Counted from the stretch's first letter, positions 9,011 through 17,509 are shown. The stretch is 64,000 nt of DNA from Gammaproteobacteria bacterium HGW-Gammaproteobacteria-1 (GCA_002840095.1 PGZL01000001.1:178852-242851), one strand, 5' to 3'. Notes: generated by a model from the sequence alone, not told the origin. Program-made: numbers and translations.

Positions 9011-9567
9011 GGTTTCGGCTCCTCAGTGCGGCGGCTACCGAAGTTCGGTACCGGTTGATGCTGCGGGGCATTACTCAGCAGTTTGGCCGCCTGGGGTGCG
9101 CTGAGCATGCCGGCGTCGACCAGAGCGCCGACGGACAGGAAGGGCACCATGGCATCGGCCGGCAGCAGGGTGTTGTCGGGCAGGTCGCCGACCAGACGCA
9201 GCCATTCGCCAACAGGCTCCGACAGGTCGAGGGTGGCGCCTTCCAGTCGGACGCCCAGGGAGGACCATGCCTCGAACGCAGCCAGTTGCCGCACGGCATG
9301 AGCGTTTTCGGGTAAGGTTTTCAGGTCAGGATTGTGGATCAGGGTGGGTTGGCCGTCCTGGACCACGATATCAAAGGGGACCAGGTGGCGGTCAAAGAGG
9401 GTGAGGGCCAAGCCATTGCCAACGTAGCACAACAGGTTCTGGGCGAGTGCCGGCGGCGTGTCGAGCGCTTTGGGCGGGTCACCGGCGAAGCTCTTGAGCT
9501 TGCGCACGCCAGGGTGACAGGCCTTGGCGGCCGGGACAAACAGATGATTCCAGTGCGGGTTTTCCAT
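9007..9567 (-). CDS. Hypothetical protein, first gene of the minus-strand operon, 186 aa
   Basis: ATG 9567 is preferred (GGGGA eight bases upstream); a TTG three bases earlier is also open. The product is soluble, with LLCYVGNGLALTLFDRHLVPFDIVVQDGQPTLIHNP as the most structured part and a C-terminal helix GMLSAPQAAKLLSNAP. No family recognised. It is the promoter-proximal gene of the operon, divergent from the gene at 9801. Confidence 0.7.
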   Translation of the reverse strand: MENPHWNHLFVPAAKACHPGVRKLKSFAGDPPKALDTPPALAQNLLCYVGNGLALTLFDRHLVPFDIVVQDGQPTLIHNPDLKTLPENAHAVRQLAAFEAWSSLGVRLEGATLDLSEPVGEWLRLVGDLPDNTLLPADAMVPFLSVGALVDAGMLSAPQAAKLLSNAPQHQPVPNFGSRRTEEPKP

Positions 9568-9570
9568 CAA

Positions 9571-9800
9571 ACTATCCCCAGGGAGGTGCCTGTTTCTACT
9601 TTAAGGGCGAGCTTCGGTGTCTGTTAATGGCGAACTGGGAGCAGGTTTGCTTATGTTATATAATTTTAGCGAAACGACGGCAAGCGGACCGGCGCGTAAA
9701 TTGGGTCTTAACGGGTCGGCCTATTTGAGAGCATGCTATGGGTAGCCGTCAGTCGTTGGGCGGACGAAAAGCCCGAACTACCTGAGATGAGGGAATTGCT
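9571..9800. promoter_or_regulatory. Divergent regulatory region with a repeated operator-like motif
   Basis: This gene-free 230-base region separates the minus-strand operon from the plus-strand gene at 9801. It contains an AT-rich core (TATGTTATATAATTTTAGC near 9652-9670) that supplies TATAAT-like hexamers on both strands, and AAATTGGGTCTTAAC at 9698-9712, identical to a 15-mer at 20049-20063 in another divergent region. A related GTTAATGGCGAACTGGG lies at 9623-9639. A shared regulator of several units of this element is likely. Confidence 0.55.
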
Positions 9801-10286
9801 GTGAACGAAAAACTACTCGCGCTGAACGAAGGTCCGCATGCGCTGACGGCCCATGAGGTGGCTGAATTGGACGCCATGTCCATGCCGGACGCCACCATGG
9901 CGTTGTGGTTGGCGGATATGCAGGTGCGTGGCCATGGCAAGATGGTGAGGCCGGAGCCCGATCTGTCGATGTTCTACCTCAATGACAAGGGAATATCCCC
10001 TTTCATCGTCGGCCGTACCGAGGATGACCGTCTCTTCCTGGGTGTGAGTACCGACGTGGGGGGCTGGTTTCTCGATGTCGGCTGGAAGGCGGTGTCGTCC
10101 GTGGCGGGGCAGCTGATCCTGCACAAGGACATGGGTGGTAAGGCGTTTTCCGTGGTGCTGCCGGTGAAATCGGTGGTGTTTCAGCAGCTGCCGCGTGGCG
10201 AGGGGCAGATCGAGATTTCCATCCTCGACCTGCAGAAGCGGGAACGTGTTCGCACCGTGGCGGTCCCGTACCGCTACCAGGGATAG
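9801..10286 (+). CDS. Hypothetical protein, 161 aa
   Basis: GTG start at 9801. A beta-rich soluble protein with PFIVGRTEDDRLFLGVSTDVGGWFLDVGWKAV and EGQIEISILDLQKRERVRTVAVPYRYQ; no family recognised. It is divergent from the minus-strand operon and is followed by the 132-aa gene on the same strand, with a small hairpin (CCGGAAAGCAATCCGG) and a TTAACACC motif in the gap between them. Confidence 0.65.
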   Translation: MNEKLLALNEGPHALTAHEVAELDAMSMPDATMALWLADMQVRGHGKMVRPEPDLSMFYLNDKGISPFIVGRTEDDRLFLGVSTDVGGWFLDVGWKAVSSVAGQLILHKDMGGKAFSVVLPVKSVVFQQLPRGEGQIEISILDLQKRERVRTVAVPYRYQG

Positions 10287-10361
10287 CCCGGCAGAAATTG
10301 CCTCTTAACACCGGAAAGCAATCCGGGGTAATGTAAGAACACGGAGCAAGGAGATACGACA

Positions 10362-10760
10362 ATGCCTTCACTGAGCCAAGTTATCGAATTCAAGGACGGG
10401 GCCAAGGGGATTCCGCTGGGGACCCCGGGGCTCGAAAGCGGGAATTTCATGGATCGGATTGCCAATAATCCGGAGCACGCCAAGATGGTTATGACAGCCC
10501 TGAAGACATTCCCTGCGACGGCGCCGTACGCGCGCGCTGCCGAGCTGGTGGTGGACGGCGCGCAGGCGATCAAGGAGCTGGGCGCGGATGCCGCGCCCAA
10601 GCTTCGCAAGCTGTTCGCGGTGCCCGCGGCGGATATCCAGGGGGCTGTCAACGCCAAGGGCGCCAAGACGCCGACGGAGGCCCTGCAGGCCGCGGTGGAG
10701 GCCGGAGCGGAGCCGGAGAATGCCCCGCAGCCGGGCAAGCGCCCCCGTTTGCGGCCGTAG
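10362..10760 (+). CDS. Hypothetical Ala-rich protein, 132 aa
   Basis: ATG 10362 has an AAGGAGA site. The product is a small, alanine-rich helical protein (HAKMVMTALKTFPATAPYARAAELVVDGAQAIKELG) with a basic, proline-rich C-terminus. No family recognised. It is the last gene before a very strong terminator. Confidence 0.65.
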   Translation: MPSLSQVIEFKDGAKGIPLGTPGLESGNFMDRIANNPEHAKMVMTALKTFPATAPYARAAELVVDGAQAIKELGADAAPKLRKLFAVPAADIQGAVNAKGAKTPTEALQAAVEAGAEPENAPQPGKRPRLRP

Positions 10761-10773
10761 GTGTAGGACCGGA

Positions 10774-10805
10774 AAAACAAAACCCGCTTCGGCGGGTTTT
10801 GTTTT
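10774..10805. terminator. Strong rho-independent terminator (bidirectional)
   Basis: A 14-bp perfect stem (AAAACAAAACCCGC with GCGGGTTTTGTTTT) closed by a TTCG tetraloop, with an A-run on one side and a T-run on the other. It lies 13 bases past the stop of the 132-aa gene and could act on either strand. Confidence 0.92.
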
Positions 10806-10845
10806 TGGTGCGTCGCGGGACGGTATTCATTGGGCTATCACGTTT

Positions 10846-10998
10846 ATTGGCAAAACTATCAACCTTGTTGTCGGGGACAAAACTATCGCGATGCTCAGCC
10901 CGGGCCATCTGTCACTTTTTGACCAACTCAACGAATGGTTCGTGTCTCTTTTGTGACGTCACTGTGTCCACAAGGTTATCCACAGGAAATGTGGATAA
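10846..10998. other. Candidate replication origin: repeats and inverted DnaA boxes
   Basis: CAAAACTATC occurs twice (10851-10860 and 10878-10887, 27 bases apart). A TGTGTCCACAA element is then followed by a perfect consensus DnaA box TTATCCACA (10976-10984) and a second in inverted orientation TGTGGATAA (10990-10998), five bases apart. Paired perfect DnaA boxes in a gene-free stretch beside a terminator are typical of plasmid origins. No Rep gene is recognised in the window and there is no clear AT-rich unwinding region, so this remains a candidate. Confidence 0.4.
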
Positions 10999-11403
10999 CT
11001 AGCGCTGCGCAAGGTGGTCATGTCGAATTGCACCGAGCACGCCAGCCAGGCTCACCGGGTCGGGTTGTGCGCGCAGTGTCCCATCAGGGGTCACGCTCAG
11101 GGCGAATCGGATAGCGTAATCGAAAGTCTCGGCGCCGCTTTGTACCACCACACCACCGATGCAGGCGGTGTCGGCGTCGGTGCTGGGGATAGCGAAGGCC
11201 TTGGTGGCCTGAACGCGCATCGCGGTCGGTTCGGTACCGGCTGCAGTTTCGATGGCGCGACTGATGTCCGCCAGGTGCTGTCGGTGGTTGCACGTATTGA
11301 GCGCCGGCGGTGGTGATGGAGGGGTGCACGCGGCAAGCAGTCCGGCGATAAGCGCAACAGCAGTAATGCGGCGGGGGCGGCATGTTCCCATTCCCATAGT
11401 CAT
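10999..11403 (-). CDS. Lipoprotein, 134 aa
   Basis: The N-terminus is basic (MTMGMGTCRPRR), then a hydrophobic ITAVALIAGLLAAC with a good lipobox (L-A-A-C), so the mature protein starts at the cysteine followed by PPSPPPA. The remainder is a small soluble domain with a cysteine pair (ALNTC, DTAC). Its stop codon touches the second DnaA box. Small lipoproteins like this occur near transfer genes of plasmids as entry-exclusion or T4SS components, but nothing specific is visible. Confidence 0.7.
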   Translation of the reverse strand: MTMGMGTCRPRRITAVALIAGLLAACTPPSPPPALNTCNHRQHLADISRAIETAAGTEPTAMRVQATKAFAIPSTDADTACIGGVVVQSGAETFDYAIRFALSVTPDGTLRAQPDPVSLAGVLGAIRHDHLAQR

Positions 11404-11588
11404 TTTCCATCCGGCATGGCGCTAAAAGTATAGAAGATAAGCGATTGAGCCCCATCCCGCAAACAAGCCGATCGTAGGCCGTATGTAGGTCAATTTGCAG
11501 GGGATTTGCGTTCCGGCCGTCATTGTGGTTCTATAAACGCCGGTATGTTGCCTATCATCTAGGTGTTTCGCGTTCCTCGGAGCAGCCA

Positions 11589-12155
11589 ATGTCCAACCTG
11601 AATGCCGTGCGCGCTGTCGATTTCGGCGGCGCTGAAAAAACGAAGTCCCTGGCCTACCAAGGCATTTCCCCTTACTTGAAGCTCGCTCTGGACAAGGTCG
11701 GCAGCCGCATCGACCGTTTCAGTTTGCCGGTGCTGCGTGATCTCAATGACGCCTTGCGCGACGCGTTGGGCAAGGTTGCCGACAAGCATGGGTTCGCGCT
11801 GGATCAGATCGAACTGCTCCACAGCGAGGACAATGCCCATATCCATGTGGGGTTGTCGGTCATTGACCCTCTGGGGTTGGATGGCCATGCGCGCCTTTTC
11901 CTGAAATGTGCTGAGAGCGTGGGGCTTTCCGCTGACATGCTGGGTGTACGCTACAAGTTGCCGTCGACGAGCGGCCCGCCCTTGGAAATCGTGATCACCG
12001 GGCTGGTGCAGGTAGGTAGCAAGTATCTGGTCCGTTTCCATGACATCGCGTCTGGCGGCATCATGCACTGTAGTGCGGAGATCGCCGCCCGCCGGTTCGG
12101 TATCCTGGCCAAGGAAGCGCCGCGAAAGGAAGGCCAAGTGTCCATTGCCGGTTAA
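11589..12155 (+). CDS. Hypothetical protein, 188 aa
   Basis: ATG 11589 (MSNLNAV) is preferred to the upstream in-frame start because the region before it carries promoter-like sequence (a CCTATCATCTAGG element at 11549-11561 similar to CCTATCGTATAGG at 14608). The product has LALDKVGSRIDRFSLPVLRDLNDALRDALGKV (helical) and a beta-rich C-terminal part, GPPLEIVITGLVQVGSKYLVRFHDI. No family recognised. Followed by a terminator. Confidence 0.65.
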   Translation: MSNLNAVRAVDFGGAEKTKSLAYQGISPYLKLALDKVGSRIDRFSLPVLRDLNDALRDALGKVADKHGFALDQIELLHSEDNAHIHVGLSVIDPLGLDGHARLFLKCAESVGLSADMLGVRYKLPSTSGPPLEIVITGLVQVGSKYLVRFHDIASGGIMHCSAEIAARRFGILAKEAPRKEGQVSIAG

Positions 12156-12176
12156 ATAGTCGTCGGCGCATGTAAC

Positions 12177-12205
12177 AAAAAACCCGCCTTGTGCGGGTTT
12201 TTTTT
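12177..12205 (+). terminator. Rho-independent terminator after the 188-aa gene
   Basis: An A-run, then CCCGC-CTTGT-GCGGG and eight T residues. The hairpin plus T-run is canonical and lies about 20 bases after the stop codon. Confidence 0.9.
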
Positions 12206-12403
12206 GGGTATCCGTAATCACCATAAGCGGCTCATGCGGGCGATGCCTCCTGGCGCGTAGCGCCTCGAAGGTGGGCAGGCTCTCGGTATAGGCGTTGGGC
12301 ACCCAATGTTGGGGAATCCGAACCGTTGCAAAAGACGGAGAAGCCCCTAGAATCGACGCGTGCAGGCATATGCTTGCTCACGGCACAGGAGGTTCACGTC
12401 ATC

Positions 12404-12550
12404 ATGGCAAAGAATGAGAAAACCGGGAAGAAGGCGGCAAGCGCCGCAGGCAAGGTTTTGTCCGATCCGAAGTCATCCGCCGCCGCAAAAACGGCGGCAG
12501 CCTCGGCACTGACTCAGGCTCCGGACAAGAAGAAGGCGAAAAAGAAGTAA
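12404..12550 (+). CDS. Small Lys/Ala-rich basic protein, 48 aa
   Basis: ATG 12404 is set by a good AGGAGGT ribosome-binding site; the longer open frame upstream lacks one. The product is almost only Lys, Ala, Ser and Thr, resembling histone-H1-like or nucleoid-associated tails (KKAASAAGKV, TQAPDKKKAKKK). A DNA-binding or charge-neutralising role is plausible. It has its own terminator and stands alone. Confidence 0.7.
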   Translation: MAKNEKTGKKAASAAGKVLSDPKSSAAAKTAAASALTQAPDKKKAKKK

Positions 12551-12557
12551 CGTGTTG

Positions 12558-12585
12558 GGGCGGGGCCTTGGGCCCCGCCCGTTTT
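12558..12585 (+). terminator. GC-rich terminator after the 48-aa gene
   Basis: GGGCGGGGCC and GGCCCCGCCC form a 10-bp perfect stem with a 3-base loop, followed by GTTTT, directly after the stop codon. Confidence 0.8.
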
Positions 12586-12709
12586 GCGGCGCGGCCTGAC
12601 CCATCACGTGGCCGCTACCACGCCCGGCGCATACCCAAGACGCGTCCGGGCAGGAGTTGCCGGTGGCAGCCCCGTCGTCGTGGTCCTCGACATGGCTCGT
12701 TTTGTGGGG

Positions 12710-13285
12710 TCAGTTGGGTTTCGGGGGCGCGGATCGGGGCAGGTGGGAGATGGTGTACTTCATGATCGTGACCGGGCTGTTCGTCACGCCGGCGTTGCGG
12801 GCGAGCCGCTGACGGGCGGTTTCGCGCGCTGCCTCGTCCGCGGGGGCATCCTGAATCAGGTTGGCCATGAAGCCGGAGAAGGATTTCGGCAGTTGCTGGT
12901 CGAGTGGGCGCTCCTCTACGGCCAGCACCCCATCGCGCTCCTGGATGCGATAGATTTCGTGGTGCAATGCGCGATTGCGGCCGTCAGCCACGATGACCAG
13001 CGCCAGGAAGGCCTCGGCGGTATCCGCCGTTTTGCCCGTCGGTACCGCCTGGGCCGCGGCGAACGAGGCGAAGAAGTCCACATCCTCTGCCAGCACGAAG
13101 TCTTTGACCACCCGGAAGGAGTATGCCTGGTCACTCTCGGTACCGAGTTCGCAACGCACCATGTAGGTGTGGCGGTCGGCGGCGCGCATCAGGAAGGTCA
13201 GCGGCACAATGCCTTGGAGCAGGCAGTTTCGGGACAGCTCGCGGGCGACGTCGAGCAGCAGCTCGTCGGAATCGGTTTTTCGCAT
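12710..13285 (-). CDS. Hypothetical protein, 191 aa
   Basis: Begins 3 bases after the stop of the HipA-like gene and is certainly co-transcribed with it. It has a DSDELLLDVARELSRNCLLQGIVPLTFLMRAADRHTYMVRCEL start and an EAFLALVIVADGRNRALHHEIYRIQERDG middle, suggesting an alpha/beta sensor-like domain, then an Arg/Ala-rich helical tail. No family recognised. Its constant pairing with the HipA-like protein would be worth testing. Confidence 0.7.
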   Translation of the reverse strand: MRKTDSDELLLDVARELSRNCLLQGIVPLTFLMRAADRHTYMVRCELGTESDQAYSFRVVKDFVLAEDVDFFASFAAAQAVPTGKTADTAEAFLALVIVADGRNRALHHEIYRIQERDGVLAVEERPLDQQLPKSFSGFMANLIQDAPADEAARETARQRLARNAGVTNSPVTIMKYTISHLPRSAPPKPN

Positions 13286-13288
13286 CAG

Positions 13289-14578
13289 TCAGGGCCTCAA
13301 CATGTGGGCGGCAACGGCCTGAGAGGGGCGGGTTTTGCGCAGGTCTGCGGCAAATGCAGGTTGATGGACGGCAATGGCGGCGCGCAGCACGCCCCAGTCC
13401 TCCGGGCTGAGGTGATGGCTCTCAGCAATGGCAAACAGATCCTTCACCACCACCTTCGCAAGGTTGACGGCCTTGCCCTCGATGACGGAGGCGGGGATAC
13501 CAGTGGAGAGGCCAAGCAGGTCAAGATCCTCGGCCCGCGATAGGCTGCAGCTGCCGTGCGCGCGCACCTGGGTCATGAAGGGGGCTGCGTGCACCTGGGC
13601 CATCCGCGCGTACATGGCGCCGAGTCGGTACCCGTGGCCGCTGGCAACCAACTGCATGTAGCGGCTGTCGTTGCCGATGTTGTTGAACACGAGGTCCGCG
13701 ACCAGATGCTCAGCGAGGCGCTCGATGTCTGTCTCCGGATTGGCGGAGCTGCGCCGTAGCAGGTCGACCACCTGGTGATAGGTGGCACCGGAGGAGTTCG
13801 GCAACAGATCGCTGACGGGAAGGGTGTGCAGCTGCTGTCCGGCGCGGACGTCCTGGCGCTCGACCATGAGAACCGAATCGCCATTCCCAAGGGTCATGAG
13901 TTGGTGCCGCGGAACATCGAAGCCGGCGTGCTGCAGCGCCGAGAAGATAACGGCACCAATACGCGGCCCATGCGCTGGATTGTTCTTCGGTTGCCGGTGG
14001 ACCAGCCATTCGCTGCCGTCGGGATCCTGCGCTACCAAGTGGGGGAGGCCGTTGTAGGTATGGTGGCCGACCCTGAATTGGGTGCTGCATCGTGTCTGTG
14101 GATTGGTGGCCTCGATGTCCTTGAACGCAGTCACCCGCCCGTGAAAGCCGCGATTCGGCTGGTTGGTCAGCATGTAACTGGTCTCCTCGCCGATCACCAA
14201 GGTCTTGCGCTCAAAGCGCAGCCCCTGGTTCTCGGAGTGCGCGAGGTGGTGGAGTACTTTCGTCTCGGGCATGCGGGCCAGATCCGGGTAGTAGTAGTAC
14301 GCCAGGCCATCCAGAGACTTCGGGCTCGGCAGGGCGTAATTGAAAGGAACAGGCAGTCCATCGGCGACCCGGAAGTTGAAGGAGCGCTGGCCAGCGCCGC
14401 GGTAGTCGAGGTGCACCGGGTCGAGCGGCGGGCCATCGTAGCGCGGGTCATAGACGAAGCCGGCGAGCAGGGCCTCGTGGCTGAACATGAGGGCTCCAAC
14501 GCGTCGCCACGTCGGTGTTGGCGCGTCGTTATCGATGGCGCTGACAATGACGCAGGAGGCGCGCGTCGCTGTACTCAT
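13289..14578 (-). CDS. HipA-like protein with degenerate kinase motifs, 429 aa
   Basis: The layout follows HipA family Ser/Thr kinases: an N-terminal beta-rich domain with GFVYDPRYDG and SFNFRVADGLPVPFNYALPSPKSLDG, a nucleotide-binding lobe, then GPRIGAVIFSALQHAGFDVPRHQLM, SVLMVERQDV and a helical C-lobe with DIERLAEHLVADLVFNNIGNDSRYMQLV. In active HipA the last block reads like IG-x-x-D-x-H-x-x-N; here it is GNDSRYMQL, and the usual P-x-YD metal motif is AMYARM. So the fold is probably kept but catalysis is doubtful. ATG 14578 has a GGGGAGA site. No HipB-like gene adjoins it. Confidence 0.6.
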   Translation of the reverse strand: MSTATRASCVIVSAIDNDAPTPTWRRVGALMFSHEALLAGFVYDPRYDGPPLDPVHLDYRGAGQRSFNFRVADGLPVPFNYALPSPKSLDGLAYYYYPDLARMPETKVLHHLAHSENQGLRFERKTLVIGEETSYMLTNQPNRGFHGRVTAFKDIEATNPQTRCSTQFRVGHHTYNGLPHLVAQDPDGSEWLVHRQPKNNPAHGPRIGAVIFSALQHAGFDVPRHQLMTLGNGDSVLMVERQDVRAGQQLHTLPVSDLLPNSSGATYHQVVDLLRRSSANPETDIERLAEHLVADLVFNNIGNDSRYMQLVASGHGYRLGAMYARMAQVHAAPFMTQVRAHGSCSLSRAEDLDLLGLSTGIPASVIEGKAVNLAKVVVKDLFAIAESHHLSPEDWGVLRAAIAVHQPAFAADLRKTRPSQAVAAHMLRP

Positions 14579-14702
14579 GGTTCTCTCCCCAATGCCAGGT
14601 GTTGTCGCCTATCGTATAGGTGAAAGGCATCGGCTGTTAACACCCAGTTTGCGGCGGGAGTATAGTGGGGCGACGTCATCCAGCAACAAGGGGGAGGGAC
14701 CC
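14579..14702. promoter_or_regulatory. Divergent promoter region between HipA-like and DUF1173 genes
   Basis: Contains a CCTAT-CGT-ATAGG inverted repeat (14608-14620), GTTAACACCCAGTTTG (14636-14651, the reverse complement of a degenerate copy of the 15-mer found at 9698 and 20049) and TATAGT (14661-14666), a -10 candidate for the plus-strand gene with the operator-like motif over its -35 region. Confidence 0.5.
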
Positions 14703-15938
14703 ATGGCCTCACCACAAATTCAATTCTCACCGGAGAAGGTCATCAGCCAGGAGTGGCTGGCGGGCAATCCGCCGGCTCACCAGGCGCTGTTGGAGAAATT
14801 CTACGGACAGCACCCGCGTTGTATGTGCGCAGGGGGCGAGGGAGTGCCCCTGTATATCGCCCGCAAGCGGTCGTACTACTTGGCGCGGATGCCGGGTACC
14901 GGGGCGCAGCATGCGTCGTTTTGCCCCTTTTACGAGGCACCCTCGGATCTGAGTGGGCAGCAGATTTACCGCCCCAGCGCGATCCAGGAACTGGACGATG
15001 GCATCCTCTCGGTGAAGTTGAGCGACGGACTCGGGGTGCGCACCGCCAGCGAGTCCGTGTCGGCGAGCTCGGCGAGCGAGACCTACAGCGACGGAAAGCG
15101 GGGCAAACTCTCCATCATCGGGATACTGAACCTGTTGTGGGAGCGGGCCGGCCTCAACCAATGGTACCCGGCTATGGCAGGGAAACGCAGCTACGGGGTG
15201 CTCTACAAGTATCTGCGCGCCGCGGCGGAACAGGTGGTGGTGAAGGACTCCAATCTGCTCAACTACCTCTATGTTCCGGAACCTTTCGTGGAGAGCAAGG
15301 CGGCGGAGATTGCCCGGGCGGCTGAACACACCCTGTACCACCTGCTGATCGATCGGTCCGGGCGCCCAAAGCGCGGAATGGTGGTAGGCCTGGTACGGCG
15401 GATATTCCGCACCAAATACGGCTACGGGCTGCAATTGAAGCATGCGCCCGGCGATCTCACCTTCTGGCTCCGGGACGAGGCGGCCGAGACCTATGCCCGC
15501 AAGTTTGCCCGGACCGATAATCTGGAGCAGTCCATGCCGGAGACTGGGTTGCTGGTCGCCGTGATGCTCGTGGAGCGGACCAGCAAGGGGAGTAACAATG
15601 TTGTGAAGATGGCGTCCATGACCGTCGACAAGCGATTCATTCCCTTCTCCACCAACGCCGAGAAGGCGCTGCTGGATCACTTGGGCGAGGGGCGCATTTT
15701 CAACAAGCAGCTGAAATACGACGCTACCAGCAAGCAACTTATGCCCGCGGTGCTGCTACGCGATGTGGGTGCGGCGGCGCTGCCGATGTACATCCTGGGC
15801 GACCCGGAGGTGAAGGCCCGCGCGGATGGCGAGTTGCGCGAAAAGGTCCATGAGATTGACGCCGGGGGCGGCGCGATTTGGTTTTGGGATCGCGCCTGGG
15901 ATCCGGAGGTACCGCCAAAGTTGCCGCCCAAGCACTAG
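14703..15938 (+). CDS. DUF1173 family protein, 411 aa
   Basis: ATG 14703 follows a GGGAGG site. The N-terminal quarter has the hallmark HPRCMCAGGEGVPLYIARK...YYLARMPGTGAQHASFCPFYE block, with several cysteines and a histidine that could bind zinc, which identifies the DUF1173 family found on plasmids and integrative elements of Proteobacteria. Length is normal for the family. Biochemical function is unknown. Its presence is one of the better indications that this DNA is a mobile element. Confidence 0.85.
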   Translation: MASPQIQFSPEKVISQEWLAGNPPAHQALLEKFYGQHPRCMCAGGEGVPLYIARKRSYYLARMPGTGAQHASFCPFYEAPSDLSGQQIYRPSAIQELDDGILSVKLSDGLGVRTASESVSASSASETYSDGKRGKLSIIGILNLLWERAGLNQWYPAMAGKRSYGVLYKYLRAAAEQVVVKDSNLLNYLYVPEPFVESKAAEIARAAEHTLYHLLIDRSGRPKRGMVVGLVRRIFRTKYGYGLQLKHAPGDLTFWLRDEAAETYARKFARTDNLEQSMPETGLLVAVMLVERTSKGSNNVVKMASMTVDKRFIPFSTNAEKALLDHLGEGRIFNKQLKYDATSKQLMPAVLLRDVGAAALPMYILGDPEVKARADGELREKVHEIDAGGGAIWFWDRAWDPEVPPKLPPKH

Positions 15939-16018
15939 CGGTTAGGGTTTATGACTAGGCACGGTCTGGTGATGTGTGAATAATAGGAAATCTGACCGAC
16001 TTCACCCAAGGGGGCATC

Positions 16019-16294
16019 ATGGCAACCATTTCACCGTCCACCGCACGCGCCGCTATAGCGGCGCGCGTACGCCTGTGGCGTTTGACCGTGCTTCGCGGAA
16101 GCGTGGAGATCGCGGCGCGTGAATGCGGTGTTAGCGCCGCCGTCCTTGAGGCGATTGAGGGCGGGGTGGGCGGGGTGACGCTGGATGACTACCTGAAGGT
16201 GGTGGCCCGCATCGGTAGCCTGGAAGGGGTGGTACAGAGCACCGTGCCTGACCACGCCCTGCTCGAATCCATGAGCGCCATTGCGGCCGGCTAG
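16019..16294 (+). CDS. HTH-type small protein, 91 aa
   Basis: ATG 16019 after AAGGGGG. The middle (GSVEIAARECGVSAAVLEAIEGGVGGVTLDDYLKVVARIG) has the spacing of an XRE-type helix-turn-helix, including the conserved small residue in the turn and the later hydrophobic helix. It is therefore probably a DNA-binding regulator, possibly of the neighbouring units. Its end overlaps the end of the convergent exonuclease gene by four bases. Confidence 0.65.
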   Translation: MATISPSTARAAIAARVRLWRLTVLRGSVEIAARECGVSAAVLEAIEGGVGGVTLDDYLKVVARIGSLEGVVQSTVPDHALLESMSAIAAG

Positions 16295-16908
16295 TCCTTC
16301 CGTATCTTCCGCGCCAAGGGCGCGGTCAGCACGCTATCAAGTCCATACCACAGCAGCAGCCGGTCCAGCAGGTCGGCGCACAGCAGCGCGTCCGTACGGG
16401 CGCGGTGCAGATCCCCCTCCGGGCTCAGCCCGAATTCGGCGGCCGCATGGGCCAGCGGCATCTGCTTACCCGTCAGGCGTCGAAATAGCGTGTAGACGTC
16501 GATCTGATTCGGGAACTGTGGCACCGGGAGCCGGTAGCGCTTGGCCTGGGCCTGGATGGCCGGACAGTCGTATCGACTACTGTTGTACCCGCAGACTATT
16601 GCGCTTTCTGACAGGTGGAACATGTGATCGGCGCCCGCTTGCGGCCAAGTGGAGGCGGTCGCGACGTCTTCCGCGGTCAATCCATTTAGGGCGGTCATAT
16701 CGGCATCGATCGGGTACCCGGGCGCGACCAGGCTCTCGATAACTTGGTATGTGCCGTCCGCGGCCAGGGTAACAACGCACCAGTCGGTCAAGCCGAAACC
16801 GGGGTTGCCGAAGGCGGTGCTTGCCTCAATGTCGAGCACCGCAAGGGGGCGTCCGAGCAGTGCGGTGACCTGATGCAGCCGGCTCCAGCGTGCCATGGCG
16901 GCGTTCAT
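16291..16908 (-). CDS. DEDDh-type 3'-5' exonuclease, 205 aa
   Basis: Three exonuclease motifs are visible: Exo I in VLDIEAS (D-x-E), Exo II in GYNSSRYDCPAI (N-x3-x-D), and Exo III in HRARTDALL (H-x4-D). Between them comes the typical TDWCVVTLAADG strand. The protein resembles ExoX/DnaQ-superfamily exonucleases that trim single-stranded DNA ends or RNA using two metal ions. ATG 16908 overlaps the stop of the ankyrin gene (ATGA), so the two are translationally coupled. Confidence 0.85.
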   Translation of the reverse strand: MNAAMARWSRLHQVTALLGRPLAVLDIEASTAFGNPGFGLTDWCVVTLAADGTYQVIESLVAPGYPIDADMTALNGLTAEDVATASTWPQAGADHMFHLSESAIVCGYNSSRYDCPAIQAQAKRYRLPVPQFPNQIDVYTLFRRLTGKQMPLAHAAAEFGLSPEGDLHRARTDALLCADLLDRLLLWYGLDSVLTAPLARKIRKD

Positions 16909-17507
16909 TGACCGACCTCGGGGGCGCGGGGCATCTCGTGCGGAGGTACCTGGACGCCGTGAGCAATGAACACCTCCGCCATCCGGGTACGCATCGCGCG
17001 GGTGCCCCAGTGAATGCACTCTGCGGCGGTACACCCTCGCTCAGACTCTCTTATGTGCGGGTCGGCGCCGGCGGCGAGAAGAGTGTCGACGATGGTGGGT
17101 ACCTGCCCCATGGTGGCCAAAATGAGGGCGGTCCGACCTCCATTGTCGATGGCGTCGATATTGGCGCCGCGCGAGAGCAGCAGCGAAACCAACTGCAGGT
17201 GCCCATGCATGGCGGCCAGCATCAGCGCGGTGCGGCTATCTTGTATGCATCGCATCTCTATGTCGGCACCACCATCAAGCAGCATGGCGCACGTCGTCAC
17301 ATGCCCTTTTTTGCTCGCGATGTGAAGCAAGGGTAGCTTGCTGAAGAGGCTGCGCGTATTGGGGTCCGCATCAGCGGCTACCATGATGCGCAGCATTTCG
17401 ACCCACCCCGATTCCGCGGCAAGCGCCAGCAGTGAATGCAGGTGTGCCGGTCTCCGCGGAAACCCCGTCGGCGGCAGTGCGAGCATGTAAGCGGCCTTGG
17501 TGGGCAT
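16905..17507 (-). CDS. Ankyrin repeat protein, 200 aa
   Basis: ATG 17507 (MPTKAAYM) is preferred; the longer frame upstream runs antisense to the preceding gene's coding sequence. At least four ankyrin units of about 33 residues are seen, for example AHLHSLLALAAESGWVEMLRIMVAADADPN, LPLLHIASKKGHVTTCAMLLDGGADIE, TALMLAAMHGHLQLVSLLLSRGANID and TALILATMGQVPTIVDTLLAAGADP. Ankyrin arrays mediate protein-protein contacts. Partner unknown; coupled to the exonuclease gene downstream. Confidence 0.85.
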   Translation of the reverse strand: MPTKAAYMLALPPTGFPRRPAHLHSLLALAAESGWVEMLRIMVAADADPNTRSLFSKLPLLHIASKKGHVTTCAMLLDGGADIEMRCIQDSRTALMLAAMHGHLQLVSLLLSRGANIDAIDNGGRTALILATMGQVPTIVDTLLAAGADPHIRESERGCTAAECIHWGTRAMRTRMAEVFIAHGVQVPPHEMPRAPEVGQ

Positions 17508-17509
17508 GG

